Notes: a model not told the origin generated them from the letters alone. Shown: positions 1 to 6,100, numbered from the stretch's first letter. The stretch: 6,100 bases of DNA from Roseibacillus sp. (GCA_002723015.1 PBNG01000028.1:26911-33010); one strand, 5' to 3'. Numbers and translations are program-made.

Positions 1-464
1 TGCTCGGGATGCTGATCAACAAATTCCACAGTTTGCGGGAGATGTCTCTGAAAGATGAGGATATCGTATATGAGCCCGTAATCATTAAGTTTTGCGATGC
101 CACGGTTGAACTCGGAGCCAAGGATGAAACCGTCATCCGGCTCATCCTGCACCACATGGCGGACGGCCTTGAACTTACCGTGCTGGACGAGGCGCTCGAG
201 ATGGCTACTCACGTCTTTATCCGCCAGAGGAACCCAACCCACCACTCCTCGGATAAGATCGCACTCATCGGATAGTTGCAGAAGCCAGTCTGACTCCTCG
301 ATAGTCTGGCGTGCCTGAACCACAACCGTCCCGGTTACTCCAGCGGCGGCGGTGCTTTCAGTGAGCTCGGAGAGAAGGTAGTCCTGAGCAAGAACGGAGT
401 CTTCCTCAATCCATGGATACTGGTCAGCATCATATTTCCAGAGGTGGTGGTGGGCGTCTAACAT
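1..464 (-). CDS. L-fuconolactonase-like amidohydrolase (amidohydrolase_2 / COG3618 type), N-terminal 154 residues, cut by the left window edge
   Basis: Reading the minus strand from the ATG at 464-462 gives an open frame of 154 codons to the window edge with no stop. The protein opens MLDAHHHLW, the N-terminal metal-binding HxH strand (His5, His7) of the amidohydrolase_2 family. Around residues 98-112 it has FKAVRHVVQDEPDDGF, and around 130-154 a segment with RHLPQTVEFVDQHP; both are characteristic of L-fuconolactonase and related sugar lactonases. Family members run to about 270-300 residues, so roughly half, including the later metal ligands, lies outside the window. The enzyme would hydrolyse a sugar-acid lactone (L-fucono- or L-rhamnono-lactone, for example) to the free acid in the cytosol. 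There is no signal peptide and no clear Shine-Dalgarno site; no other in-frame start was found nearby upstream. Family assignment is firm; the exact lactone is inferred, supported by the sugar dehydrogenase at the far end of the window. Confidence 0.85.
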   Translation of the reverse strand, partial: MLDAHHHLWKYDADQYPWIEEDSVLAQDYLLSELTESTAAAGVTGTVVVQARQTIEESDWLLQLSDECDLIRGVVGWVPLADKDVSSHLERLVQHGKFKAVRHVVQDEPDDGFILGSEFNRGIAKLNDYGLIYDILIFQRHLPQTVEFVDQHPE

Positions 465-526
465 GAGGCAAAGTGACTTGGTGGAGTTGCATGGTCGCGC
501 GATTGGTGCTCTTCTCCAAGCGTGAA

Positions 527-555
527 GTAAGGCCTCATGGGGGCGCTGGCCTTGC
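527..555. repeat. Inverted repeat in the divergent intergenic region
   Basis: GTAAGGCC at 527-534 is mirrored by GGCCTTGC at 548-555, giving an 8-pair stem with one G-T wobble and a 13-base spacer. It lies between the divergent starts of the amidohydrolase (464, minus) and the phosphatase (612, plus). It could be an operator for a dimeric regulator or an RNA hairpin in the 5' leader of the phosphatase transcript. No run of T follows it on either strand, so it is not an intrinsic terminator. I could not recognise a convincing sigma-70 promoter in 465-611. Confidence 0.4.
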
Positions 556-587
556 AATTTGTGTGACAGGTGTCTGAATCGGCTTCT

Positions 588-595
588 GAGAGGAG
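588..595 (+). promoter_or_regulatory. Possible Shine-Dalgarno-like purine tract upstream of the phosphatase
   Basis: GAGAGGAG ends 16 bases before the ATG at 612, which is longer than usual spacing. It is the only ribosome-binding-like tract near this gene, and it favours the ATG at 612 weakly over the upstream in-frame GTG at 570, inside whose extension it would fall. Confidence 0.3.
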
Positions 596-611
596 TCTTC
601 GGTGTTTACCT

Positions 612-1376
612 ATGAGTGATTCGCTTCCCTGGTGTCTTGTCAGTGATATTGACGATACCCTGACGGGAGATACAGAAGCGCTGGTTGCGCTGCTGGAGTG
701 TTCAGGTCAGGACCGGCTCTTTCGCATCGTACTCAACTCAAGCCGCCCCCTGACAAGTGTGCAGAAAACTCTGTCAGGGTTTCCGAGTAGCTTTGTTCCG
801 AAGGATCTTGTCACCGCCATGGGTACGGAAGTGATGCTTGGAGGGGAGCCTGTTGAAGAGTGGCAGGAGCGTTTTGCAGGATGGGAACGGGGGATTGTTG
901 ATGAAATCGTTGAGGGTTTGGGGGGTGTTCCCCATGGGCAGGAGTTCCAAACGGCCTACAAGGCGAGTTTCAGGGTGGAGGGGGAAGTGCTCCAACAGCA
1001 CGTCAGGGACGCTATTGCCGGCTCTGGACAACCCTCCCGGGTAATCGTTTCCGGACGGCATGACCTTGATGTGTTACCCATTGAGGGAGGGAAAGGGCAG
1101 GCGATACTCTTTGTGGCAGAGTTGCTTGGGCTGGATGTGGCACGGCAAGTGCTCGTAGCGGGTGACTCTGCAAACGATTTGGAAATGTTTGAAATATGTT
1201 GTCGGGGAATTCTGGTAGGGAATGCCCGGGCTGAGCTCCGGGAAGCTGTTCGAAAGGAGACTGCCTATCAGGCCCTTGGCCATCACGCCTCCGGGATCAT
1301 GGAAGGGTTACGATATTGGGGGGTAATTCCCGGGAAGGAGCGGCCACATGAAGGTTTTTATAAGACCGATGAATGA
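612..1376 (+). CDS. mfppB: HAD-superfamily sugar-phosphate phosphatase, probable mannosylfructose-phosphate (or sucrose-6-phosphate) phosphatase
   Basis: This 254-residue cytosolic protein has all four HAD motifs of the sucrose-phosphatase type. Motif I is DIDDTLTGD with nucleophile Asp12 and acid/base Asp14. Motif II is NSSRP (Ser43). The lysine is Lys161 in GGKGQA, and motif IV is GDSANDLEMF (Asp185, Asn188, Asp189). Residues 98-150 form the small cap domain. The C-terminal segment HHASGIMEGLRYWGVIPG and the NSSR form of motif II recall, from memory, the Agrobacterium mannosylfructose-phosphate phosphatase more than cyanobacterial sucrose phosphatases, which usually have TGR. It would dephosphorylate the product of the next gene, 12 bases downstream, and so pull the pathway forward. 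The ATG at 612 is chosen because the domain begins six residues later. A GTG at 570 in the same frame would add 14 low-complexity residues; a TGA at 564 closes the frame above it. Phosphatase family is near certain; the mannosylfructose call over sucrose is moderate. Confidence 0.85.
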   Translation: MSDSLPWCLVSDIDDTLTGDTEALVALLECSGQDRLFRIVLNSSRPLTSVQKTLSGFPSSFVPKDLVTAMGTEVMLGGEPVEEWQERFAGWERGIVDEIVEGLGGVPHGQEFQTAYKASFRVEGEVLQQHVRDAIAGSGQPSRVIVSGRHDLDVLPIEGGKGQAILFVAELLGLDVARQVLVAGDSANDLEMFEICCRGILVGNARAELREAVRKETAYQALGHHASGIMEGLRYWGVIPGKERPHEGFYKTDE

Positions 1377-1388
1377 GCGAGAAACGCA

Positions 1389-2696
1389 ATGACTGATCCC
1401 CAGCGACAATCAATTCTGATGATTTCGACCCACGGCTACGTGGGAGCAGAGCCTGAATTGGGAAAGCCTGACACGGGAGGGCAGGTCGTTTTTGTTTTGG
1501 AGTTAGCCAAGCGCTTTGCGCGGCTCGGATACGACGTGGACGTTGTGACGCGGCGATTTGAAGATCAACCCGAGTATGATGAGATCAACAAGAGCCTGCG
1601 CGTGTGGAGAATTCCGTATGGCGGAAGCGAATTCATCCGCAAGGAAGACATGCACGAATCCATTCTGGATTTTGTTAATAACTTTCTCTCGGAAGTGCGC
1701 CGTAAGAACCGGAGCTATGACGTCGTCAACAGTCATTACTGGGATGCGGGTTGGGCGGGCCAGAGAATTGCGGAAGAATTGCAGCTTCCCCATGTGCATA
1801 CTCCCCATTCGCTGGGGTGGTGGAAGCGTCACGACATGGAGGGAGCGCGCGGCTCTCAGGATCTGGAGAAGGTCTACCGGTTCAACGAACGTATCGACAA
1901 GGAGTTCCTCGTTTTTCGCAATTGCGATCGGATCATCGCGACAACCCATCAGCAGGTGGAACTCATAACCGAGCACTACGGGATTCCGGAGGACCACATT
2001 ACTATGATTCCGCCAGGTATTGATGTGGGACGTTACACCCCGGTCAGGCCTCCCCACCTGATGGATATCCGGAAGCGATTGGGGTTTGCTGCGACAGACG
2101 TTTACACGGTGGCGAGGGCGGCAACCAACAAGGGAATCGATTTGCTCATTCAGGCTTTGCCTACTCTCCGATCCTTGGTGCCCGAGGCCCGGATTCATCT
2201 GGCAGTTGGGGCGAATTCAGACCGGGATCGGGAAAAACTCGATGCCTGGAAGGCGCTTGCCGTTGAGCTGAAGGTCGCGGGAGCGATTAAGTGGCTGGGC
2301 TATATCGAGGACGATGAGATGGCCTCTCACTACCGCGCCCCGGGTGTTTTTGCGCTCCCTTCCCGCTACGAGCCGTTCGGGATGACCGCAATTGAGGCGA
2401 TGGCATGTGGAACCCCGACCGTGGTGACGACACATGGAGGGTTGCACGAGGCCATTGAGTTTGGAACCCATGCGCTTTATGGCGATCCAAATTGTCCGGA
2501 GGAATTCGGGGCGATGTTGGCCATGCCTCTCCGGCATGAGGGGTTGAGGGAAAAGCTCTCAGTGGAAGGAGCCCGCTTTTCGCGGCGACAATTTGGATGG
2601 ACCGGGGTTGCAAGGCGGACGCTTTCGGTATTTGACCAGCTTCGGGGTCGCTACCAGCATCTCCATGATCCGGAGGGTCAGGATGCTGAATTCTGA
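1389..2696 (+). CDS. mfpsA: GT4 glycosyltransferase, probable mannosylfructose-phosphate synthase (sucrose-phosphate-synthase superfamily)
   Basis: This 435-residue retaining glycosyltransferase has the two-domain GT-B fold. The N-terminal acceptor domain starts at once with MISTHGYVG and carries the glycine loop KPDTGGQVVFVLELAKR (residues 26-42), HYWDAGWAGQR (116-126) and TPHSLGWWK (138-146, His140), all shared by the sucrose synthase/sucrose-phosphate synthase group. The donor domain has RAATNKG (Arg243, Lys248) and the EX7E signature EPFGMTAIEAMACGTP (Glu328, Glu336). The RRFEDQPE, ATNKG and FGWTG segments match my recollection of Agrobacterium MfpsA, which uses GDP-mannose and fructose 6-phosphate. 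Sucrose-phosphate synthases use UDP- or ADP-glucose and commonly have a different segment at the ATNKG position. Length is close to MfpsA and far below plant sucrose-phosphate synthase; there is no fused phosphatase domain, that activity being the upstream gene. No good Shine-Dalgarno precedes the ATG, suggesting translational coupling. GT4 family is certain; the donor sugar is inferred. Confidence 0.9.
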   Translation: MTDPQRQSILMISTHGYVGAEPELGKPDTGGQVVFVLELAKRFARLGYDVDVVTRRFEDQPEYDEINKSLRVWRIPYGGSEFIRKEDMHESILDFVNNFLSEVRRKNRSYDVVNSHYWDAGWAGQRIAEELQLPHVHTPHSLGWWKRHDMEGARGSQDLEKVYRFNERIDKEFLVFRNCDRIIATTHQQVELITEHYGIPEDHITMIPPGIDVGRYTPVRPPHLMDIRKRLGFAATDVYTVARAATNKGIDLLIQALPTLRSLVPEARIHLAVGANSDRDREKLDAWKALAVELKVAGAIKWLGYIEDDEMASHYRAPGVFALPSRYEPFGMTAIEAMACGTPTVVTTHGGLHEAIEFGTHALYGDPNCPEEFGAMLAMPLRHEGLREKLSVEGARFSRRQFGWTGVARRTLSVFDQLRGRYQHLHDPEGQDAEF

Positions 2697-2726
2697 CCGT
2701 GCCCTCAACCACATTTAGTATCCTGA

Positions 2727-4067
2727 ATGAATCCCCTTCCTCCAAATTCGTCCGAGCCTGCACGACGGGTATTGTTTCGTCCAAAGGAATACCGCGAACT
2801 GACGGGTGATGATCAGGAATTCCTGGCGACGGCCTACGAGCAGGCACTTGCGGCCGTAAAGCTCAATATCACTCCCAAGGGGTTTTCGGCATGCTCGCTG
2901 GAGCATAACGAGTATGCGGGCAGCGATGAGAATTACCGGTCCGTTTGGGCACGGGATGGTGCCATTACGGCTATATGGACTCTGGACCTTGACGATGAAG
3001 AGATCCGGGCTGCGCAGGTATCTACATTTGATACCCTAATGTCCAAGCAGGCTCCCAATGGGCAGATCCCCGCAAATGTACGGATTGAAACTGGAGAGCC
3101 CGAATACATGGGGGTTGGCGGGATTGCTTCCATCGATAGCGTGATGTGGATCATCATAGGGATTGCAGCCTATGCGAGAGAGACGGATGACTGGTCGATC
3201 GTAGATCGCCATTTTGAAGGGTTGAAGCTGGCCATGGACTGGCTGGGGGCACATGACTCCAATAATTGCGGGCTTCTCGAAATCCCGGAGGCCAGTGACT
3301 GGGCCGATCTCTTCGGTTTCAGTTATCACGTGCTTTATGATGAAGTCCTCTGGTATCGCTCGCTTGTCTGCTTTGCGGACATTCTTGAGCGGAGAGGGGA
3401 GGTGGAGCTGGCCAAGGAGCGGCGGACTCAGGCAGAGGGTGTCTCAAAACTACTCGTCAAGAAATTCTGGCCTTCCACATCAATGGAGGGAGGATCCAAG
3501 GATGGTGATTCAGAGCAGCGCTTCTCCTTCACTGATGCCCAGAACTCGTTGGGCGACGCTCGATATCTAATGGCCCAGATTTCCCCTTTCAGCTTCAGTT
3601 GGCGCTGTGATGTTTATGGGAACATTCTGGCCTATCTCACGGGTCTGCTTGACAAGGAAAGAGCACTCATGACCTTCCGTTTTCTTTGGGGTGTCGGTGC
3701 GAATGAGCCGGGGCTGGTGAAAAATCTCTATCCTCCCGTTCAGGCGGGGGATCCAGAGTGGCGTAGCTATTACACAGTGAATCTTCTCAATCTTCCTAAT
3801 CACTACCATAACGGAGGAATCTGGCCCTTTGTGGGTGGTATGTGGGTGCGATACATCTACAAACTGGGAATGGAGGGTTTGGCGCGGCGCGAACTCCTGA
3901 GGCTTGCTGAGCTATGCTCGGGGGGAGTTTCCCACAAATGGGAATTCAATGAGTGGCACCACGGCCAGACCGCGCGGCCCATGGGTAAGGCCTTCCAAGC
4001 GTGGAGTGCCGCCAGTTTTATCCGGGCCTGCCATGACCTGCACGTGGACCCGGCTTCGATCAGTTGA
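2727..4067 (+). CDS. Cytosolic (alpha/alpha)6-barrel glycoside hydrolase related to GH100 neutral invertases; candidate mannosylfructose or sucrose hydrolase
   Basis: This 446-residue protein has no signal peptide, so it should act in the cytosol. Its landmarks line up in order with neutral/alkaline invertases: WARDG (Arg76, Asp77; compare the RDF motif), ASIDSVMWIIIGIAAYAR (134-151; compare APVDSGFWWIILLRAY), SDWADLFGFSYHVLYDEVLWY (190-210; Asp194 in the place of the MIDRR aspartate), HNGGIWPFVGGMW (361-373; compare the NGG-WP motif) and EFNEWHHGQTARPMGKAFQAWSAA (406-429; compare PEYYDGK...GKQARKYQTWS). By this hand alignment Asp194 and Glu409 are the likely catalytic acid and base. Length is close to cyanobacterial InvA. 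Similar proteins are often annotated as amylo-alpha-1,6-glucosidase or GH63-like, so the family boundary is uncertain. It lies 30 bases after the glycosyltransferase in the same orientation, so its substrate is probably the disaccharide made by that pair, though this is inference. No Shine-Dalgarno is visible before the ATG. Confidence 0.75.
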   Translation: MNPLPPNSSEPARRVLFRPKEYRELTGDDQEFLATAYEQALAAVKLNITPKGFSACSLEHNEYAGSDENYRSVWARDGAITAIWTLDLDDEEIRAAQVSTFDTLMSKQAPNGQIPANVRIETGEPEYMGVGGIASIDSVMWIIIGIAAYARETDDWSIVDRHFEGLKLAMDWLGAHDSNNCGLLEIPEASDWADLFGFSYHVLYDEVLWYRSLVCFADILERRGEVELAKERRTQAEGVSKLLVKKFWPSTSMEGGSKDGDSEQRFSFTDAQNSLGDARYLMAQISPFSFSWRCDVYGNILAYLTGLLDKERALMTFRFLWGVGANEPGLVKNLYPPVQAGDPEWRSYYTVNLLNLPNHYHNGGIWPFVGGMWVRYIYKLGMEGLARRELLRLAELCSGGVSHKWEFNEWHHGQTARPMGKAFQAWSAASFIRACHDLHVDPASIS

Positions 4068-4082
4068 TGAGGAGTGCCGCCT

Positions 4083-5333
4083 TTACTTCCCGAAGAGCGG
4101 TATCATGTGACGCTCGTAAATGTTCTCGCAGACGTTTTTTCCGATGACGTCGGCGTTGGCTTTCAGTGCGTCGAGGTATGTGTCCCCGAGCTGGGCTGCC
4201 ACCTTGAAGCCAACATGCAGAAGCTGGCGGAAGTGCTGGTTGTAGTCCGGGTTATCCTGATCGTGACGCAGGGCGCTGGTATACTGATCGCTGGTCCAGC
4301 CCTCGACTTCCGCGGCACTTGGGAGTTGTGAGTCATCGACGTCGATGACCGTGGCGTAGGGTTCGCAGAGAGCGTCCTTCTTCTCCAGAGCAGTGACGTA
4401 GATCTGTTTGGCGAGGGCGAGGGCATCACCACCCGCTTCCGCAAGACCGATAAGCTCTTCCAGCCATGTCGTTCCGGCAGTTTTGATGTGGAGACCGGCT
4501 CCAGTCCGGGCAAGCGCGCGCTTGATGGGCTCGTAGATTGAAAACTTGTCTGATCCTGAGTGGACGCTGAGCTTGAGAGTGTCCGGTAGCCCGTAGGCCT
4601 TCACTGCGTGTGCGATGACGGCAAGATCATCGTTGAATTCCTGTTCGAACTGGTGGAGGTCACCAACGTAATCGACACCCTTGTTGAAGCGGCCGGTAAA
4701 TTTTGGGGCGATTGTCTGGATCGGGAAATTCTGATCTGCGATCGCAGCAAGAATGACAAGCATCTCGGGTGGAGTCTGCGGGTCATCGGTTTCATCCATG
4801 GAGACCTCGGCGATAAAATCCTCCCCTCCCTTTTCATTTGCAATGTGCCGGTAGATACGCCCGGCGAGTTCGCAAGCCTTCAGGAACTGCCTTGCGGTCT
4901 GCTCAACCATGCCACGGGTAATTTCGAGCGGAGCATCGATGCCCTCTACCAAGATGGTGCCAAGCAGTTCCGGATGGCGGGTGACAAAGGCTTCGATTTC
5001 CTCCGGGGAGGCCGGAGTTCCGATGTCATCAGCAACATCAATGGTGTAAAAGTCGCAGTGAGGCAGATATCGGTCGACGGTGTCGAGGTTAATGTGGTCG
5101 GCATCGAGAAGGAATCCGGACTGCCAGTCGAGTTGGGTGATCGCCTCCTCGGCGGCGGCGCGTGTCCCAGCCGGGTCAGATCCCACAATGAGATGTTCCC
5201 GGTTGGACTTGTTCCATACCGGAGTGACGGAGACGCCCTCGGATGCCAGCATCTGGAAAGCTTGGAGCTGGGCCACGGCCTGATGGGCGAAACGGTCGCC
5301 GACTCCGAATGTAAATTTGTCGATTTTTTTCAT
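4083..5333 (-). CDS. uxaE: UxaE-family protein (tagaturonate/fructuronate epimerase-like)
   Basis: This 416-residue cytosolic protein carries landmarks I associate with UxaE, the tagaturonate C4-epimerase that interconverts D-tagaturonate and D-fructuronate in hexuronate catabolism. They are FGVGDRF near the start (9-15), IAPKFTGRFNKGVDYVGD (208-225), LSVHSGSDKFSIY (255-267, His258), LHIKTAGTTWLEE (281-293, His282) and ENIYERHMIPLF at the C-terminus (His409). The several conserved histidines and acidic residues fit a metal-dependent TIM-barrel-like epimerase. It appears shorter than characterised UxaE proteins, which as I recall are near 480 residues, so it may form a subfamily with another sugar-acid substrate. 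The aldo/keto reductase lies 62 bases upstream on the same strand and the two are probably cotranscribed. Its stop codon is 15 bases from that of the convergent glycosidase. A long opposite-strand frame (4608-5339) is a shadow. Family assignment is good; substrate in this context is uncertain. Confidence 0.78.
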   Translation of the reverse strand: MKKIDKFTFGVGDRFAHQAVAQLQAFQMLASEGVSVTPVWNKSNREHLIVGSDPAGTRAAAEEAITQLDWQSGFLLDADHINLDTVDRYLPHCDFYTIDVADDIGTPASPEEIEAFVTRHPELLGTILVEGIDAPLEITRGMVEQTARQFLKACELAGRIYRHIANEKGGEDFIAEVSMDETDDPQTPPEMLVILAAIADQNFPIQTIAPKFTGRFNKGVDYVGDLHQFEQEFNDDLAVIAHAVKAYGLPDTLKLSVHSGSDKFSIYEPIKRALARTGAGLHIKTAGTTWLEELIGLAEAGGDALALAKQIYVTALEKKDALCEPYATVIDVDDSQLPSAAEVEGWTSDQYTSALRHDQDNPDYNQHFRQLLHVGFKVAAQLGDTYLDALKANADVIGKNVCENIYERHMIPLFGK

Positions 5334-5368
5334 TGGTAGAGTTTTTTTGCCGTGTGGGGGATTCCGCT

Positions 5369-5384
5369 CGATTGGATGTAATCG
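5369..5384. repeat. Short palindrome in the reductase-epimerase gap
   Basis: CGATT at 5369-5373 is mirrored by AATCG at 5380-5384 around a six-base spacer. It lies in the 62-base gap between the two minus-strand genes. It may be a small RNA stem or an operator half-site pair. No T-run follows on the minus strand, so it is not a terminator. With five base pairs, chance occurrence is quite possible. Confidence 0.2.
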
Positions 5385-5395
5385 CGCCTCCGTAG

Positions 5396-6100
5396 TCAGT
5401 TGTTCTCAGGCAGGCCCTCAAGGTGCCCGATGTTTTTTACCGGATCGAAGGTTTTAAGAACGGCCTCCAGAAGATCCTGAGGGAGAGGTTTTGCGAGCCA
5501 TTCAGCCCACTTACGAATATTTTCAGGATTAGCTGATCCTGCCACGCAAGTGGCAATATCCTCGTGAGCGCACGAAAACTGCAGTGCTAGCTGGGCGATA
5601 TCAACTCCTTCGCGATGGCAGAGTTGGGCGGCCTCGCGGGCGGCGGCCTTGACCTCCTCGGGCTCCTTGAGCCAATCCGGGAGGGGAGCGTTGGTGAGAA
5701 GGCGGGCAGAGAACGGACCAGCGTTCATCACTCCCAGTTTCTTTGCACGCAGCCGTGGAAGCAGGTCATCCACCAGTGAGGTGTTCTGAAGGGTATACTG
5801 ATTGTAGGAAAGAATACAGTCGAGCTGGTCCTCTGCGTGGTCGAGAACCGCATGGAATGTTTTCATTGGGTAGCAGGAGAATCCGACAGCCCGAACGAGT
5901 CCCTTTTCCTTGAGTGCGAGAGCTGCGGGAATCGTTTCTTCCCAAATCTGGGGCAATTCTACGAATTCGACATCGTGGAGGAGCAGTATGTCCAGATGGT
6001 CGGTTCCAAGACGGTGGAGGGAGACATGAACGCTTTCCTCGACCCGCGATGCGGAAAAATCAAAATGAGTGAGTGAGTAACGGCCCAGCTTGGAGCCGAG
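5396..6100 (-). CDS. Aldo/keto reductase, L-galactose/L-fucose dehydrogenase-like, C-terminal 234 residues, cut by the right window edge
   Basis: The minus-strand frame is open from the window edge to a TGA at 5398-5396. The visible part begins LGSKLGRYS, where the Lys (fourth visible residue) is the expected catalytic lysine of the Asp-Tyr-Lys-His tetrad. FDFSASRVEESVHVSLHRLG (13-32) and DILLLHDVEF (37-46, His42) follow, then the substrate-barrel segments CILSYNQYTLQNTSL (95-109) and GVMNAGPFSARLLTN (123-137), and LALQFSCAHEDIATCVAGSANPE (171-193) at the cofactor-binding end. These resemble plant L-galactose dehydrogenase (compare LSYCHYSLNDTSLEDL and GIINASPLSMGLLT) and bacterial L-fucose / D-threo-aldose 1-dehydrogenases, which oxidise the C1 hydroxyl to a lactone with NAD(P)+. 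The catalytic Asp and Tyr lie upstream of the window. About 80-100 N-terminal residues are missing. An in-frame TTG at 5956 is internal, not the start, since homology continues above it. Family is firm; the substrate is inferred from similarity and the lactonase at the other end of the window. Confidence 0.85.
   Translation of the reverse strand, partial: LGSKLGRYSLTHFDFSASRVEESVHVSLHRLGTDHLDILLLHDVEFVELPQIWEETIPAALALKEKGLVRAVGFSCYPMKTFHAVLDHAEDQLDCILSYNQYTLQNTSLVDDLLPRLRAKKLGVMNAGPFSARLLTNAPLPDWLKEPEEVKAAAREAAQLCHREGVDIAQLALQFSCAHEDIATCVAGSANPENIRKWAEWLAKPLPQDLLEAVLKTFDPVKNIGHLEGLPENN

Noticed and set aside
9..275. 88-codon plus-strand open frame at the left edge
   Set aside because: It is antisense to the lactonase, whose minus-strand translation carries clear family motifs (DAHHHLW, VRHVVQDEPDD).
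1503..2198. 231-codon minus-strand open frame inside the glycosyltransferase
   Set aside because: It lies wholly within a conserved GT4 gene and its translation resembles no known protein.
2287..2847. 186-codon minus-strand open frame across the glycosyltransferase-glycosidase junction
   Set aside because: It overlaps conserved coding sequence on both sides, is rich in Pro/Arg/Ser and has no recognisable domain.
612..4067. Interpretation as glycogen or starch metabolism (debranching enzyme with a glycogen synthase-like transferase)
   Set aside because: The transferase has sucrose-phosphate-synthase-type motifs, is coupled to a sugar-phosphate phosphatase, and the glycosidase best matches neutral invertase landmarks.
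4095..4140. Possible terminator for the plus-strand operon: GAGCG/CGCTC stem (4095-4099, 4111-4115) and a later run of six T (4135-4140)
   Set aside because: The stem has five pairs with an 11-base loop and the T-run begins about 20 bases after it, so it does not have intrinsic-terminator geometry; it is within the epimerase coding region.
4608..5339. 243-codon plus-strand open frame antisense to the UxaE-like gene
   Set aside because: The opposite strand encodes a recognisable conserved protein across the whole stretch, while this translation shows no family motifs; it is a codon-bias shadow.
5387..5391. GGAGG on the minus strand in the gap before the UxaE-like gene
   Set aside because: It is about 54 bases from the ATG at 5333 and no start codon follows at suitable spacing.

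Overview
The window is a compact stretch of bacterial chromosome carrying six protein genes, four complete and two cut by the window edges. It has no RNA genes, mobile elements or CRISPR arrays that I can see. Base composition is moderately GC-rich and most genes lack a well-placed Shine-Dalgarno sequence. The gene content (sugar-lactone chemistry, a tagaturonate-epimerase-like protein, compatible-solute glycosyltransferase) fits a free-living carbohydrate-degrading bacterium. Verrucomicrobiota, Planctomycetota or a relative is my guess from gene content only.

Layout. Minus strand, 1-464: the N-terminal part of an L-fuconolactonase-like amidohydrolase, running off the left edge. Positions 465-611 form a divergent intergenic region with a GC-rich inverted repeat (527-555). 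Plus strand, 612-4067: a tight three-gene unit of a HAD phosphatase, a GT4 glycosyltransferase and a cytosolic (alpha/alpha)6 glycosidase, with gaps of 12 and 30 bases. Minus strand, 4083-5333: a UxaE-like (tagaturonate epimerase family) protein, converging on the glycosidase with only 15 bases between stop codons. Minus strand, 5396-6100: the C-terminal 234 residues of an aldo/keto reductase resembling L-galactose/L-fucose dehydrogenases, running off the right edge.

How they work together. The phosphatase and glycosyltransferase look like the two-step pathway that makes a non-reducing disaccharide: the transferase joins a nucleotide sugar to fructose 6-phosphate and the phosphatase removes the phosphate. 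Their closest relatives, as I recall the sequences, are mannosylfructose-phosphate synthase and phosphatase of Agrobacterium rather than sucrose-phosphate synthase and phosphatase. The third gene resembles neutral invertases (GH100) and could hydrolyse the same disaccharide, so the unit may encode both synthesis and breakdown of an osmolyte or reserve sugar. The minus-strand genes on either side look like parts of an oxidative L-fucose (or L-galactose/D-arabinose) route: the reductase would make the lactone and the amidohydrolase would open it. The disaccharide unit therefore sits in the opposite orientation between genes of a different sugar pathway.
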